Source: Bacillota bacterium
GTDB lineage: Bacteria; Bacillota; Sulfobacillia; JABLXB01
NCBI GenBank assembly: GCA_013178305.1
Contig: JABLXB010000001.1
Span: 1,060,253-1,124,252, forward strand
Direction of reading: 5' to 3'
DNA length: 64,000 bases
The position numbers were made by a program, and so were the translations under genes. The notes under the pieces were generated by a model. It was given only the letters and a program-made list of their open reading frames with translations, searched no databases and was not told the DNA's origin. Positions 57,417-64,000 of this stretch are shown in pieces. The stretch's first letter is position 1, and each line of letters opens with the position of its first letter.

Positions 57417-57739
57417 GGATGCCGTCCACCTCTAGCCGCCTGTAACGAGAACATTGCTGTCAGCTTACCACTGCTAATTCGCGCTATTCGCGAATACTGC
57501 GGCGACCTGCGCGAGATCTCCCACGAGGTGCCTGATCAACTTGGGCCGTCGTCTGGAAGTCAGCGGGTGGTGTGTCACTATGGCGGGCTCCCTTCGATGT
57601 CGAAATTCCCGCGGGTGACCTGTCCTACTTCGCGCTGGTCCGTCTGGAGTTCACCTGCGGGAGTGCTTGTTGTAGGTGCGGGCGACGGCAGCCACCTCCG
57701 CCGCTGCTCCGCGCCGTCGCCGACAATGCCCGCCCGTCC
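57417..57739. other. Intergenic region without a supported gene
   Basis: 323 bases between gerA and the promoter of tRNA-Arg. It contains the palindrome TTCGCGAA (near 57487). I looked for a forespore (sigma-G) promoter for gerA on the minus strand and found no convincing match. Short frames here lack ribosome sites and family similarity. Confidence 0.5.
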
Positions 57740-57768
57740 TTGAAATGCCCCTGTTTATGTGGTAATCT
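57740..57768 (+). promoter_or_regulatory. Promoter of tRNA-Arg(CCU)
   Basis: TTGAAA (57740-57745), a 17-base spacer and TAATCT (57763-57768), about 60 bases before the tRNA. Confidence 0.6.
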
Positions 57769-57829
57769 ACTTATTGCCGAAAAACGGCGGCGTGCTGTAT
57801 TGAGCATTCCCCGGTCTCGGACACGACGT

Positions 57830-57908
57830 GCGCCCGTAGCTCAGGTGGACAGAGCGGAGGATTCCTAATCCTCGTCAGCCGGAGGTTCGAGTCCTCCCGG
57901 GCGCACCA
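57830..57908 (+). tRNA. tRNA-Arg (anticodon CCU)
   Basis: Cloverleaf with acceptor GCGCCCG/CGGGCGC, anticodon loop TTCCTAA (CCT), T-loop GGTTCGAGTCC and encoded CCA. It decodes AGG. It lies 58 bases before tadA. Confidence 0.95.
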
Positions 57909-57966
57909 TTTTTACGGCGGGACGGGCTTCTCGAAGCCCGGGCAAGTCCCGCGCAAGAAGGCCGAA

Positions 57967-58476
57967 GTGCAGCAGGCTGACGAGCAGCAGGTTCATGAGT
58001 CATACATGGCCGAGGCGCTCTCGGAGGCAAGGAAGGCCGCCGCGATGGGCGAGATCCCGGTAGGCGCCGTCGTCGTGAGAGACGGACGCATTGTCGGGCG
58101 GGGCCACAACCTCAGGGAGACGGCCAACGACCCCACGGCTCACGCCGAGATGGTCGCGATACGCGAAGTGAGCCGCGCGCTGGGGGCGTGGAGGCTCGAA
58201 GGCTGCACGATGTACGTCACGGTGGAACCGTGCGCGATGTGCGCCGGCGCGATCGTGCTGGCGCGGATCCCGGCGCTGGTGTTCGGGACGAGGGACCCCA
58301 AGGCGGGCGCGTGCGGCTCGGTAATGAACATAGTCCAGGATGCGCGGCTCAATCACCGCGTGAACATAATTGAAGGGATCCTGGCCGGAGACTGCCAGGC
58401 GATATTGAAGGAGTTTTTCCTGAGATTGCGGAGGGGTGTCGGAGAGGTCGAACGAGCTCGCCTCGAAAGCGAGTAG
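57967..58476 (+). CDS. tadA: tRNA-specific adenosine deaminase TadA
   Basis: Zinc deaminase converting A34 to inosine in tRNA-Arg(ACG). The catalytic HAE is in PTAHAEMVAIREV, the zinc cysteines in VTVEPCAMCAGAI, and FGTRDPKAGACGSVMNI follows. The GTG start gives 169 aa; an ATG at residue 14 (MAEALSEARKAA) is an alternative. The last 15 or so codons (GVGEVERARLESE) lie inside tRNA-Ser(CGA), and the stop TAG falls within that tRNA just after its anticodon arm, an overlap of 47 bases in the same direction. Confidence 0.94.
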   Translation: MQQADEQQVHESYMAEALSEARKAAAMGEIPVGAVVVRDGRIVGRGHNLRETANDPTAHAEMVAIREVSRALGAWRLEGCTMYVTVEPCAMCAGAIVLARIPALVFGTRDPKAGACGSVMNIVQDARLNHRVNIIEGILAGDCQAILKEFFLRLRRGVGEVERARLESE

Positions 58477-58522
58477 GCGGCTAAACCCTGCCTCGTGGGT
58501 TCGAATCCCACCCCCTCCGCCA
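58430..58522 (+). tRNA. tRNA-Ser (anticodon CGA)
   Basis: Class II tRNA with acceptor GGAGGGG/CCCCTCC, anticodon loop CTCGAAA (CGA at 58464-58466), a long variable arm and encoded CCA. Its 5' half is also the 3' end of tadA, so tRNA processing would cut the tadA mRNA. It decodes UCG. Confidence 0.95.
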
Positions 58523-58539
58523 TTTTGAGCCGTAGTTGC

Positions 58540-58633
58540 GGAGAGATGCCCGAGCGGCTTAAGGGGCACGCCTGGAGAGCGTGTAGATGGGCTTAAACCT
58601 GTCTCGTGGGTTCAAATCCCACTCTCTCCGCCA
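58540..58633 (+). tRNA. tRNA-Ser (anticodon GGA)
   Basis: Class II tRNA with acceptor GGAGAGA/TCTCTCC, anticodon loop CTGGAGA (GGA at 58574-58576), a long variable arm, T-loop GGTTCAAATCC and encoded CCA. It decodes UCC/UCU and would pair with the UCC specifier of the T-box at 23839. It starts 17 bases after tRNA-Ser(CGA). Confidence 0.95.
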
Positions 58634-58641
58634 GATGATTG

Positions 58642-58667
58642 CTCCGGGCCACAGCCCGGAGTTTTTT
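58642..58667 (+). terminator. Terminator after the tRNA-Ser pair
   Basis: 8-bp stem CTCCGGGC / GCCCGGAG with loop CACA, followed by six T. It closes the tadA-tRNA transcript just before the SRP RNA gene. Confidence 0.92.
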
Positions 58668-58681
58668 GAACGGAAAGCCTT

Positions 58682-58951
58682 GCCGTGCTAGATGGGGAGG
58701 TAGCGGTGCCCTGTAACCCGCAATCCGCTATAGCGGGGTCGAACTCCGCGCCCGAGGCTTTTCCCCTGTGGGGTCTGCCGCGCGAAGGCGGCGTCGATGG
58801 CTTGGTCCTGCGCAACCGGAACCCGTGAACCCCGCCAGGCCCGGAAGGGAGCAACGGTAAGCGGCCAAGCCGGTGTGCCGCAGTCAACCTGGCCGGAGCA
58901 TGGCCACGCGTGTAACGCCCGGAGGGGAGAGTCGGAGGCCGGTGCACGGCA
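58682..58951 (+). ncRNA. ffs: Signal recognition particle RNA, large bacterial type (scRNA)
   Basis: About 270 nt. Terminal pairing GCCGTGC (58682-58688) with GCACGGC (58944-58950). The 5' Alu-domain motif is GGGGAGGTAGCGGTGCCCTG with CCGCTATAGCGGGG. The S-domain tip is CCAGGCCCGGAAGGGAGCA with the AGCAACGG side loop. This is the long Bacillota form with an Alu domain. It lies between tRNA-Ser(GGA) and dnaX, as in many Bacillota. Confidence 0.93.
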
Positions 58952-59020
58952 TTTGATTTTGGCGCGGCCCGCGGGCAGGATACACCCCCACGGGCAAGAA
59001 TCATACCCTGGGTGAGAGAT

Positions 59021-60805
59021 ATGCCTTACACGGCGCTTTACAGGCAGTGGCGCCCCCAGACCTTCTCGGACGTCATCGGCCAGGCCCACGTTACCGTAAC
59101 CCTGCAGAACGCGCTCAGGTCTGGCAAGATCGGGCACGCCTATTTGTTTGCCGGTCCGCGTGGGACGGGCAAGACATCCGTGGCCAAGATCCTGGCCAGG
59201 GCGGTCAACTGTCTCGATGGTCCCGCGCAAGAGCCGTGTAACCGGTGCACGTCCTGCACCACCATACTGGACGGGTCGGCTACCGACGTCCTCGAGATCG
59301 ACGCCGCCTCCAACCGCGGTATCGATGAGATCCGCGACCTGCGGAGCGGGGTGCGTTTCTGCCCCGCCAGCCTCAGATACAAGGTGTACATAATCGACGA
59401 GGTCCACATGCTCACCCCCGAGGCGTTCAACGCGCTCCTCAAGACGCTCGAGGAGCCGCCGCCTCACGCCATATTCATTCTCGCGACTACGGAACCCCAC
59501 CGCCTTCCCGCTACGGTGCTGTCGCGGTGCCAGAGGTTCGGCTTCCACCGCATATCATCGAAGCAGGTCGCCGAGAGGCTGGAGAACCTCGCGCGGAACG
59601 CCGGTCTGGAGGTCAGCGGTGACGCCCTCCGGCTGATCGCGAAGGCTTCCGAGGGTTCGCTTAGAGATGCGCTGGGCCTCCTGGAGCAGTGTGCGGCCTA
59701 CGCCGGGAGCGAGATAAGTGTCGAACACGTGCGCACTATCCTGGGGGATGCCGGACCGGAGGGGCTGCTCGAGCTCGTGAGGGCTGTCAAGGATGGGGAC
59801 CTGACCGCGATACTCGGCGGGCTCGACGCCATGGGGGCCGCGGGCAAGGATTTCCGCCAGCTGGCCAGGGACATCTGCCAGGTATACAGGGACCTCCTCG
59901 TGCTGAAGGTGTGCAGGGACCCCGGCAACCTCGTCGATCAGGACCCCGAGACGATCCGGAGTATGAACACCATCGCTTCGGGGTATCCGGAAGAAGAGGT
60001 GCTGCGGATAGTCAGGGCGCTGGGCGAAGTGGAGTCTCAAATGAGGTACTCGGCAAATCCGAGGGTTGGCCTGGAGGTGGGGCTTCTGCGGATCGCGGGG
60101 GCGGGCAAGGCGCCAAGCCACCCATCCGCCCAGTCGTCCGCGCAGGCACCGGCGGCGCCGGCCCCGGTAGCAGCACAGATGGGGCCCGTGGTATCTCCCA
60201 CACAGCCGGCGCCCGGGGCAGCGCCCGAACGGGCAGCACGAGAACAGGTCGCGTCCTTGTCCGCGGAAACGGCCCCTGACCAGGCGACCGCCGACGTGTC
60301 ATCCGTCTGGAGGCCTTTGATGGCGTATCTCAGGCGGGAGAAGAAAGCGAAGATCGTCGCCTTACTAGAGCCCGCCGCGCCAGTGGGTTTCAAGGATGGC
60401 GTATTGATACTGGCCTTCCGGCCGGATGCACAGTTCCACAAGACACAGATGGAGGCAGCGGCCAATCTGCGGGTGCTGGAGGCCGCGCTGAAGTCGCTTA
60501 CCGGGCAGGACATCCGCGTGAGGTGCACGGTTCAGCAAGGCATTCAACAGGACGCCCGCCATGATGCGGCGCGTGGCGCCCAGCCCGGCGGCAAGCAGGG
60601 ACCGGAAGAGGTCGCGACCCCGCTGCCGGAGGCTAACCCACCATTACGGGGCGACGGCGGTAACGAGAACTCCGAAACGACCCTCAAGGCTGCCGCGGTG
60701 GGTGCGGTCACGCCCGGCGAACAGGCCGGCGACGGCCATGACGATCCCGAGATCGCCCAGGTCCTTGAGATGTTTGGAGGCCGGATAGTGGACGACCTGA
60801 CGTGA
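59021..60805 (+). CDS. dnaX: DNA polymerase III subunit gamma/tau
   Basis: Clamp-loader ATPase. It begins MPYTALYRQWRPQTFSDVIGQ. It has Walker A AGPRGTGKTS (about 45-54), zinc ligands CNRCTSC, Walker B YIIDEVHML, the arginine finger SRCQRF, domain III to about 360, then a long Ala/Pro-rich tau region. The tail ends EIAQVLEMFGGRIVDDL, like other Bacillota tau proteins. Length 594 aa. I use the ATG rather than a GTG three codons earlier. Confidence 0.95.
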   Translation: MPYTALYRQWRPQTFSDVIGQAHVTVTLQNALRSGKIGHAYLFAGPRGTGKTSVAKILARAVNCLDGPAQEPCNRCTSCTTILDGSATDVLEIDAASNRGIDEIRDLRSGVRFCPASLRYKVYIIDEVHMLTPEAFNALLKTLEEPPPHAIFILATTEPHRLPATVLSRCQRFGFHRISSKQVAERLENLARNAGLEVSGDALRLIAKASEGSLRDALGLLEQCAAYAGSEISVEHVRTILGDAGPEGLLELVRAVKDGDLTAILGGLDAMGAAGKDFRQLARDICQVYRDLLVLKVCRDPGNLVDQDPETIRSMNTIASGYPEEEVLRIVRALGEVESQMRYSANPRVGLEVGLLRIAGAGKAPSHPSAQSSAQAPAAPAPVAAQMGPVVSPTQPAPGAAPERAAREQVASLSAETAPDQATADVSSVWRPLMAYLRREKKAKIVALLEPAAPVGFKDGVLILAFRPDAQFHKTQMEAAANLRVLEAALKSLTGQDIRVRCTVQQGIQQDARHDAARGAQPGGKQGPEEVATPLPEANPPLRGDGGNENSETTLKAAAVGAVTPGEQAGDGHDDPEIAQVLEMFGGRIVDDLT

Positions 60806-60863
60806 TCGCCGGTCCGAGGGCCGTCAAAACCGGCACGACGCCTGCTTTCTGGAGGGGTAATTC

Positions 60864-61190
60864 GTGAACAAGGGATTCGGGTTCGACATCAACCGGATGA
60901 TGAAGCAAGCCCAGAAGATGCAATCGGACATGAAGAAGGTCCAGGAAGAACTGGCTAACAGCATCGTTGAAGCGGCGTCGGGGGGCGGAATGGTGAAGGT
61001 CGTCGCCACCGGCGCGCAGGAGGTAAAGTCGATAGAGATCAAACCCGAGGCGGTCGACCCTGACGACGTGGAGATGCTGCAGGACCTCGTGCTGGCCGCG
61101 GTGAACGAGGCCCTCCGCAAATCGCGGGAACTGGCCGCCTCCGAGATGGCCAAAATCACCGGCGGGCTCGGCCTGCCCGGGCTGATGTAG
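60864..61190 (+). CDS. ybaB: Nucleoid-associated protein YbaB/EbfC
   Basis: 108-residue DNA-binding protein opening MNKGFGFDINRMMKQAQKMQSDMKKVQEELANSIVEAASGGGMVKVVATG and ending EMAKITGGLGLPGLM. Found between dnaX and recR as in nearly all Bacillota. The GTG start has GGAGGGG upstream. Confidence 0.96.
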   Translation: MNKGFGFDINRMMKQAQKMQSDMKKVQEELANSIVEAASGGGMVKVVATGAQEVKSIEIKPEAVDPDDVEMLQDLVLAAVNEALRKSRELAASEMAKITGGLGLPGLM

Positions 61191-61202
61191 GCGGAGACAG
61201 GG

Positions 61203-61799
61203 ATGCTGTACGCCGAACCCATTCAACGTCTCGTGGAAGAGCTCACCAGGCTGCCCGGCGTCGGGCCGAAGACGGCGCAACGTCTCGCCTACCACCTGGT
61301 CAAGGCGCCGAAGGAAGAAGTGGAGGCGCTCGCGCGGGCCCTAGTCGAACTGAGGAGCAAGATAAGATACTGCTCCGTGTGCGGAAACCTGACGGAAGCC
61401 GACCCCTGCAGGATATGCTCGTCGGATTCGCGCGATGCCTCCGTCCTCTGCGTGGTCGAGCAACCGCGCGACGTCGTCGCCATGGAGCGGACAGGCGAGT
61501 TCAAGGGCCGCTATCACGTTCTCCACGGCGTCATATCGCCCGCGAACGGGGTTGGGCCGGCCGATTTGCGGATAGAAAGCCTGCTCCAGCGCGTTCGCGA
61601 GCAGAAGGTGACCGAGATAATCCTGGCGCTGAACCCCAACGTCGAGGGCGAAGCCACCTCGCTCTACCTTGCCCGCATCCTCAAGCCTGCCGGGGTCAAG
61701 GTCACGCGGATCGCCTACGGTGTCCCGGTCGGCGGGGACCTTGAATACGCCGACGAGGTCACCCTGTCGCGCGCCCTCGAGGGCAGGCGCGAACTCTAA
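61203..61799 (+). CDS. recR: Recombination protein RecR
   Basis: 198-residue recombination mediator that acts with RecF and RecO. The N-terminal HhH ([17 protein letters not shown]), a Cys4 zinc finger ([16 protein letters not shown]), a Toprim domain ([27 protein letters not shown]), and the C-terminal [29 protein letters not shown] are all present. Confidence 0.97.
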   Translation: MLYAEPIQRLVEELTRLPGVGPKTAQRLAYHLVKAPKEEVEALARALVELRSKIRYCSVCGNLTEADPCRICSSDSRDASVLCVVEQPRDVVAMERTGEFKGRYHVLHGVISPANGVGPADLRIESLLQRVREQKVTEIILALNPNVEGEATSLYLARILKPAGVKVTRIAYGVPVGGDLEYADEVTLSRALEGRREL

Positions 61800-61931
61800 C
61801 CTCCCCCGGTCCCCCGACCCACGAGACTGCGCGGATGAAAACCGCCGCTCCTGGGCATAATTTCCTCGAATCCTTCCAGGAAGATCCCCATATCAATGAA
61901 GGAAGGGGTCCTGGAGAAGGGACGAGGACGA

Positions 61932-62201
61932 ATGGGCGAATTCCTGTCGCGTTTCGTAGATATTGTCTCCAGGTCCATGTTCACCGACACCACGGTCAAG
62001 ACCTCGCAGGGGCCGACCCTCGCCGACGCTACGGTAAAAGCGCTCGAGGACTGGCGCTCGGCCGAGCAGTGCTTCAACCTGGTGAACGACCCCGATCTCG
62101 TCGATCATGCCATCTACACGATCGAGGCGAGCAGGAAGCGGTACATTTATCTTCTTCACCGCCTCAGGCAAGGGTGCGATCCTTCCAGCCGGGTGTACTA
62201 G
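61932..62201 (+). CDS. DUF2508 (YaaL-like) protein
   Basis: 90-residue protein containing TVKALEDWRSAEQCFNLVNDPDLVDHAIYTIEASRKRYIYLLHRLRQG, the DUF2508 signature. In Bacillus the family member YaaL also lies between recR and bofA. Function is unknown. I use the ATG after GACGAGGACGA; an ATG 12 codons earlier is possible. Confidence 0.85.
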   Translation: MGEFLSRFVDIVSRSMFTDTTVKTSQGPTLADATVKALEDWRSAEQCFNLVNDPDLVDHAIYTIEASRKRYIYLLHRLRQGCDPSSRVY

Positions 62202-62265
62202 CCCCGCCATAACCCGCATATTGTTCAGGTAGCCCCGTCCTGCGCGGGCACCTGGAGGGTTTCCC

Positions 62266-62529
62266 ATGGATTACTACCAGCTCGCGGCGTACGCCGTTGC
62301 GGTAGCCGTCGTCTTCATGGCGGTGAAGGTCCTGTTCACGCCCCTGAAGTTTGCCTTCTACGTCGTTTACTACGCGATCGTCGGGGGACTCGTATTGTGG
62401 GGGATCAACGTGATCGGCGCACTGGTGGGGCTTCACCTTCCGCTGAACCCGGTCGCCGCCTTTCTCTCGGGCTACCTCGGAGTGCCTGGTATACTGCTCG
62501 TCTACGCGCTACAACGGATACTTACCTGA
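62266..62529 (+). CDS. bofA: Pro-sigma-K processing inhibitor BofA-like protein
   Basis: 87-residue membrane protein with two to three helices (AAYAVAVAVVFMAVKVLF, AIVGGLVLWGINVIG, LPLNPVAAFLSGYLGVPGILLVYALQ). The last part, NPVAAFLSGYLGVPGILLV, is the BofA signature. In Bacillus BofA restrains SpoIVFB in the forespore membrane during sporulation. Its presence supports a spore-former. Confidence 0.9.
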   Translation: MDYYQLAAYAVAVAVVFMAVKVLFTPLKFAFYVVYYAIVGGLVLWGINVIGALVGLHLPLNPVAAFLSGYLGVPGILLVYALQRILT

Positions 62530-62568
62530 AGACCGCCTTGCGTTTGTGAACATTTCCAAAGGTTGTGG

Positions 62569-62597
62569 TTGACGCCTCTGAGAGGCTGGTGTTAGAT
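62569..62597 (+). promoter_or_regulatory. porGDA promoter
   Basis: TTGACG (62569-62574), a 17-base spacer and TTAGAT (62592-62597), about 130 bases before porG. Confidence 0.65.
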
Positions 62598-62600
62598 TAG

Positions 62601-62700
62601 GAGCGAGGGCCTGTCCATAAGGCCAGCCGCTCTGAGATTAGACAGGAATCAACGAGGGTCAAATCCTTAACAAGCAGCCCCTTGTGGCTGCGTTTTCGTT
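62601..62700 (+). promoter_or_regulatory. Structured porG leader with terminator-like hairpin
   Basis: A hairpin GGCC-loop-GGCC (62608-62624) within GAGCG/CGCTC has a loop sequence (TGTC) complementary to GACA at 62641-62644, allowing a pseudoknot or an alternative CCTGTC/GACAGG helix. It is followed by the stem GCAGCC-CCTTGT-GGCTGC (62674-62691) and GTTTTCGTTGTT. The arrangement resembles an attenuator. I do not recognise a known riboswitch class. Confidence 0.4.
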
Positions 62701-62726
62701 GTTATCATCAGGAAGGAGGTAAGTAT

Positions 62727-63305
62727 ATGGAAGGACTCGTCGAAATCCGTTGGCATGCCCGCGGAGGACAAGGGGCGAAGACCGCCGCCATTCTCCTCGC
62801 GGAAGCGGCGGAGGCTGCCGGGCAGTACATCCAGGGATTTCCCGAGTACGGACCTGAGCGGATGGGTGCACCCATACTCGCCTTCAACAGGTTGAGTAAC
62901 AAGCCCATCAGAGTCCACGGGCGAGTGGAGAGTCCGGACATCGTCGTGGTCCTGGACCCAACTCTCATCGGAAAGGTTAACATCGGCGAAGGGTTCCCAC
63001 CCCATGGCGTTCTGCTGGTCAACACCCCGAAGAGCCCCTCGGAAGTCAGAGCCAAGGTGGGCGTCCAGGGGGGCAAGGTTTACACGGTCGACGCGTCGAG
63101 GATCGCCATGGAGGAGCTGGGCAAGGACATCCCAAACACGCCCATGATGGGCGCGGTGATGGCGATAGCCAAACTCCTCGACTTCGACAAGTTCATCGAG
63201 GTCACCAGGGCCCAGATGGAGCACAAGTTCCGCGGCAACACAAAAGTGGTTGAGGGAAACATCAAGGCGATCGAGCGCGCCAGGCAGGAGGTGAAGGCAG
63301 AGTGA
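62727..63305 (+). CDS. porG: 2-oxoacid (pyruvate):ferredoxin oxidoreductase gamma subunit
   Basis: 192-residue gamma subunit, opening VEIRWHARGGQGAKTAAILLAEAA, with YGPERMGAPI and PDIVVVLDPTLI. Part of the four-subunit enzyme that oxidises pyruvate (or a related 2-oxoacid) to acetyl-CoA with ferredoxin. The ATG has AGGAAGGAGG upstream. It overlaps porD by four bases. Confidence 0.94.
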   Translation: MEGLVEIRWHARGGQGAKTAAILLAEAAEAAGQYIQGFPEYGPERMGAPILAFNRLSNKPIRVHGRVESPDIVVVLDPTLIGKVNIGEGFPPHGVLLVNTPKSPSEVRAKVGVQGGKVYTVDASRIAMEELGKDIPNTPMMGAVMAIAKLLDFDKFIEVTRAQMEHKFRGNTKVVEGNIKAIERARQEVKAE

Positions 63306-63598
63306 GCACAGAGAATCTTCCTGGATGGAAGGACCTGCCCGCCGGCGGACTGATTCTGGAACCCGGAAACGCCGAGAATCTGGAGACCGGCGAATGGCGG
63401 AGCTCAAGGCCCATCCATGACAAGCAGAAGTGCATCAACTGCCTGTTTTGCTGGGTATTCTGCCCCGATTCGTCGATAATCGTCGAGGACGGCAAGGTCG
63501 TTGGCATCGACTACAAGCACTGCAAGGGCTGCGGGATCTGCGCTCGCGAGTGCCCGCCGAAGGTCAAGGCCATCACGATGGTTCCTGAAGGCGAGTAA
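63302..63598 (+). CDS. porD: 2-oxoacid:ferredoxin oxidoreductase delta subunit
   Basis: 98-residue ferredoxin-like subunit with two [4Fe-4S] motifs, CINCLFCWVFCPD and CKGCGICARECP. The GTG start overlaps the porG stop. Order gamma-delta-alpha is typical of four-subunit pyruvate or 2-oxoisovalerate enzymes. Confidence 0.94.
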   Translation: MSTENLPGWKDLPAGGLILEPGNAENLETGEWRSSRPIHDKQKCINCLFCWVFCPDSSIIVEDGKVVGIDYKHCKGCGICARECPPKVKAITMVPEGE

Positions 63599-63619
63599 CC
63601 GGAGGGAGGGGGAGTACGT

Positions 63620-64000
63620 ATGGCGGAAAAGAAAGCCCTTACGGGCAACGAGGCCGTTGCCCTGGCCATGAAGCAGATAGAGCCCGATGTCGTCGCGGCG
63701 TATCCCATTACGCCCCAGACCGACATCGTCCAATACTTTTCGAACTACGTGGCTGACGGCAAGGTAAAAACCGAGTTCGTCACAGTTGAGAGCGAGCACA
63801 GCGCGATGAGCGCCACTGTCGGCGCGGCCGCGGGCGGTGCTCGCGCGATGACGGCCACCTCCTCGCAGGGCCTGGCTCTGATGTGGGAAGTTGTCTACAT
63901 CGCGGCGTCGAGCCGGCTTCCGATCGTGATGCCGGTTGTCAACAGGGCGCTCTCCGGCCCGATCAACATCCACTGCGACCACGGCGACACCATGGGCGCC
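63620..64000 (+). CDS. porA: 2-oxoacid:ferredoxin oxidoreductase alpha subunit (5' part)
   Basis: The first 127 residues are visible before the window ends: [19 protein letters not shown], then [58 protein letters not shown] and [23 protein letters not shown]. These are hallmarks of the PorA pyrimidine-binding domain. GGAGGGAGGGGGAG precedes the ATG. The beta subunit is expected just beyond the edge. Confidence 0.94.
   Translation, partial: MAEKKALTGNEAVALAMKQIEPDVVAAYPITPQTDIVQYFSNYVADGKVKTEFVTVESEHSAMSATVGAAAGGARAMTATSSQGLALMWEVVYIAASSRLPIVMPVVNRALSGPINIHCDHGDTMGA

Noticed and set aside
57417-57540. Sigma-G type promoter upstream of gerA
   Set aside because: A GAATA-like -35 exists on the minus strand, but no acceptable -10 (CATnnTA) at 17-18 bases was found.
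39160-57908. Integrated island bounded by tRNA-Arg(ACG) and a duplicated tRNA 3' end
   Set aside because: No integrase and no repeat of the tRNA 3' end was found at a plausible right border; the only similar sequence is the genuine tRNA-Arg(CCU).
58688-59548. Minus-strand frame across the SRP RNA and the dnaX start
   Set aside because: The region is explained by SRP RNA and the conserved N-terminus of DnaX; the frame has no recognisable domain or ribosome site.
59021-60805. Programmed frameshift in dnaX giving a short gamma form
   Set aside because: No A6G-type slippery heptamer was found where the tau-specific part begins; GAGAAGAAAGCG is too weak to claim it.

Overview
The window is a replication-origin region of a spore-forming, probably anaerobic Bacillota (Firmicutes) with a GC-rich genome. 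The evidence is the order rpmH / dnaA-dnaN-S4-recF-DUF721-remB-gyrB-gyrA, a parA-parB-noc set, a GerA/GerB/Ger(x)C germinant receptor, a BofA homologue, a large SRP RNA with an Alu domain, a T-box, and oxygen-sensitive enzymes (pyruvate:ferredoxin oxidoreductase, a glycyl-radical enzyme, a molybdopterin/Fe-S pair). I cannot name the genus. Many genes start with GTG or TTG.

1-11.9 kb, minus strand: a partial membrane-anchored M23-type protein, alr, a DUF554 protein, parB-parA with a perfect parS site, noc, then rsmG-mnmG-mnmE-khpB-yidC-yidD-rnpA-rpmH. This last set is a tightly overlapping operon read from a consensus promoter at 11934-11963. 12.0-23.7 kb, plus strand: dnaA, an oriC with DnaA boxes and a DnaA-trio-like tract in the dnaA-dnaN gap, dnaN to gyrA, and then an archease-RtcB RNA-ligase pair.

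23.8-27.8 kb: a serine-type T-box leader (specifier UCC) precedes mtnP-mtnA-serS, so two methionine-salvage genes appear to sit under serine-tRNA control. A candidate small RNA and tRNA-Ser(UGA) follow. 27.7-37.3 kb, minus strand: an apparent catabolic operon of a GntR regulator, a TAXI binding protein, a metal-dependent hydrolase (DUF6282-like), a fused TRAP permease, a cytoplasmic molybdopterin oxidoreductase with a four-cluster Fe-S partner, an HMGL-like synthase/lyase and MobA. Its substrate is unknown. The last gene reads antisense through tRNA-Ser.

37.4-53.1 kb: lgt, tRNA-Ser(GCU), a small unknown protein and tRNA-Arg(ACG). An accessory block follows: an XRE-cupin regulator, an HyuA/HyuB ATP-dependent hydantoinase/oxoprolinase pair, a sugar-type (CUT2) ABC importer, a DUF3830 protein and an M24 Xaa-Pro-type peptidase. 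Next come a sigma-54-type promoter lying inside an orphan Fis-type HTH fragment, a glycyl-radical activating enzyme, and a glycyl-radical enzyme that closely resembles trans-4-hydroxy-L-proline dehydratase. A prolidase next to this enzyme suggests use of collagen-type hydroxyproline peptides.

53.1-64 kb: the gerA-gerB-gerC operon (minus), tRNA-Arg(CCU), tadA overlapping tRNA-Ser(CGA), tRNA-Ser(GGA), SRP RNA, dnaX-ybaB-recR-DUF2508-bofA, and a porGDA operon cut by the window end and preceded by a possible structured leader. I saw no CRISPR array, rRNA or insertion sequence.
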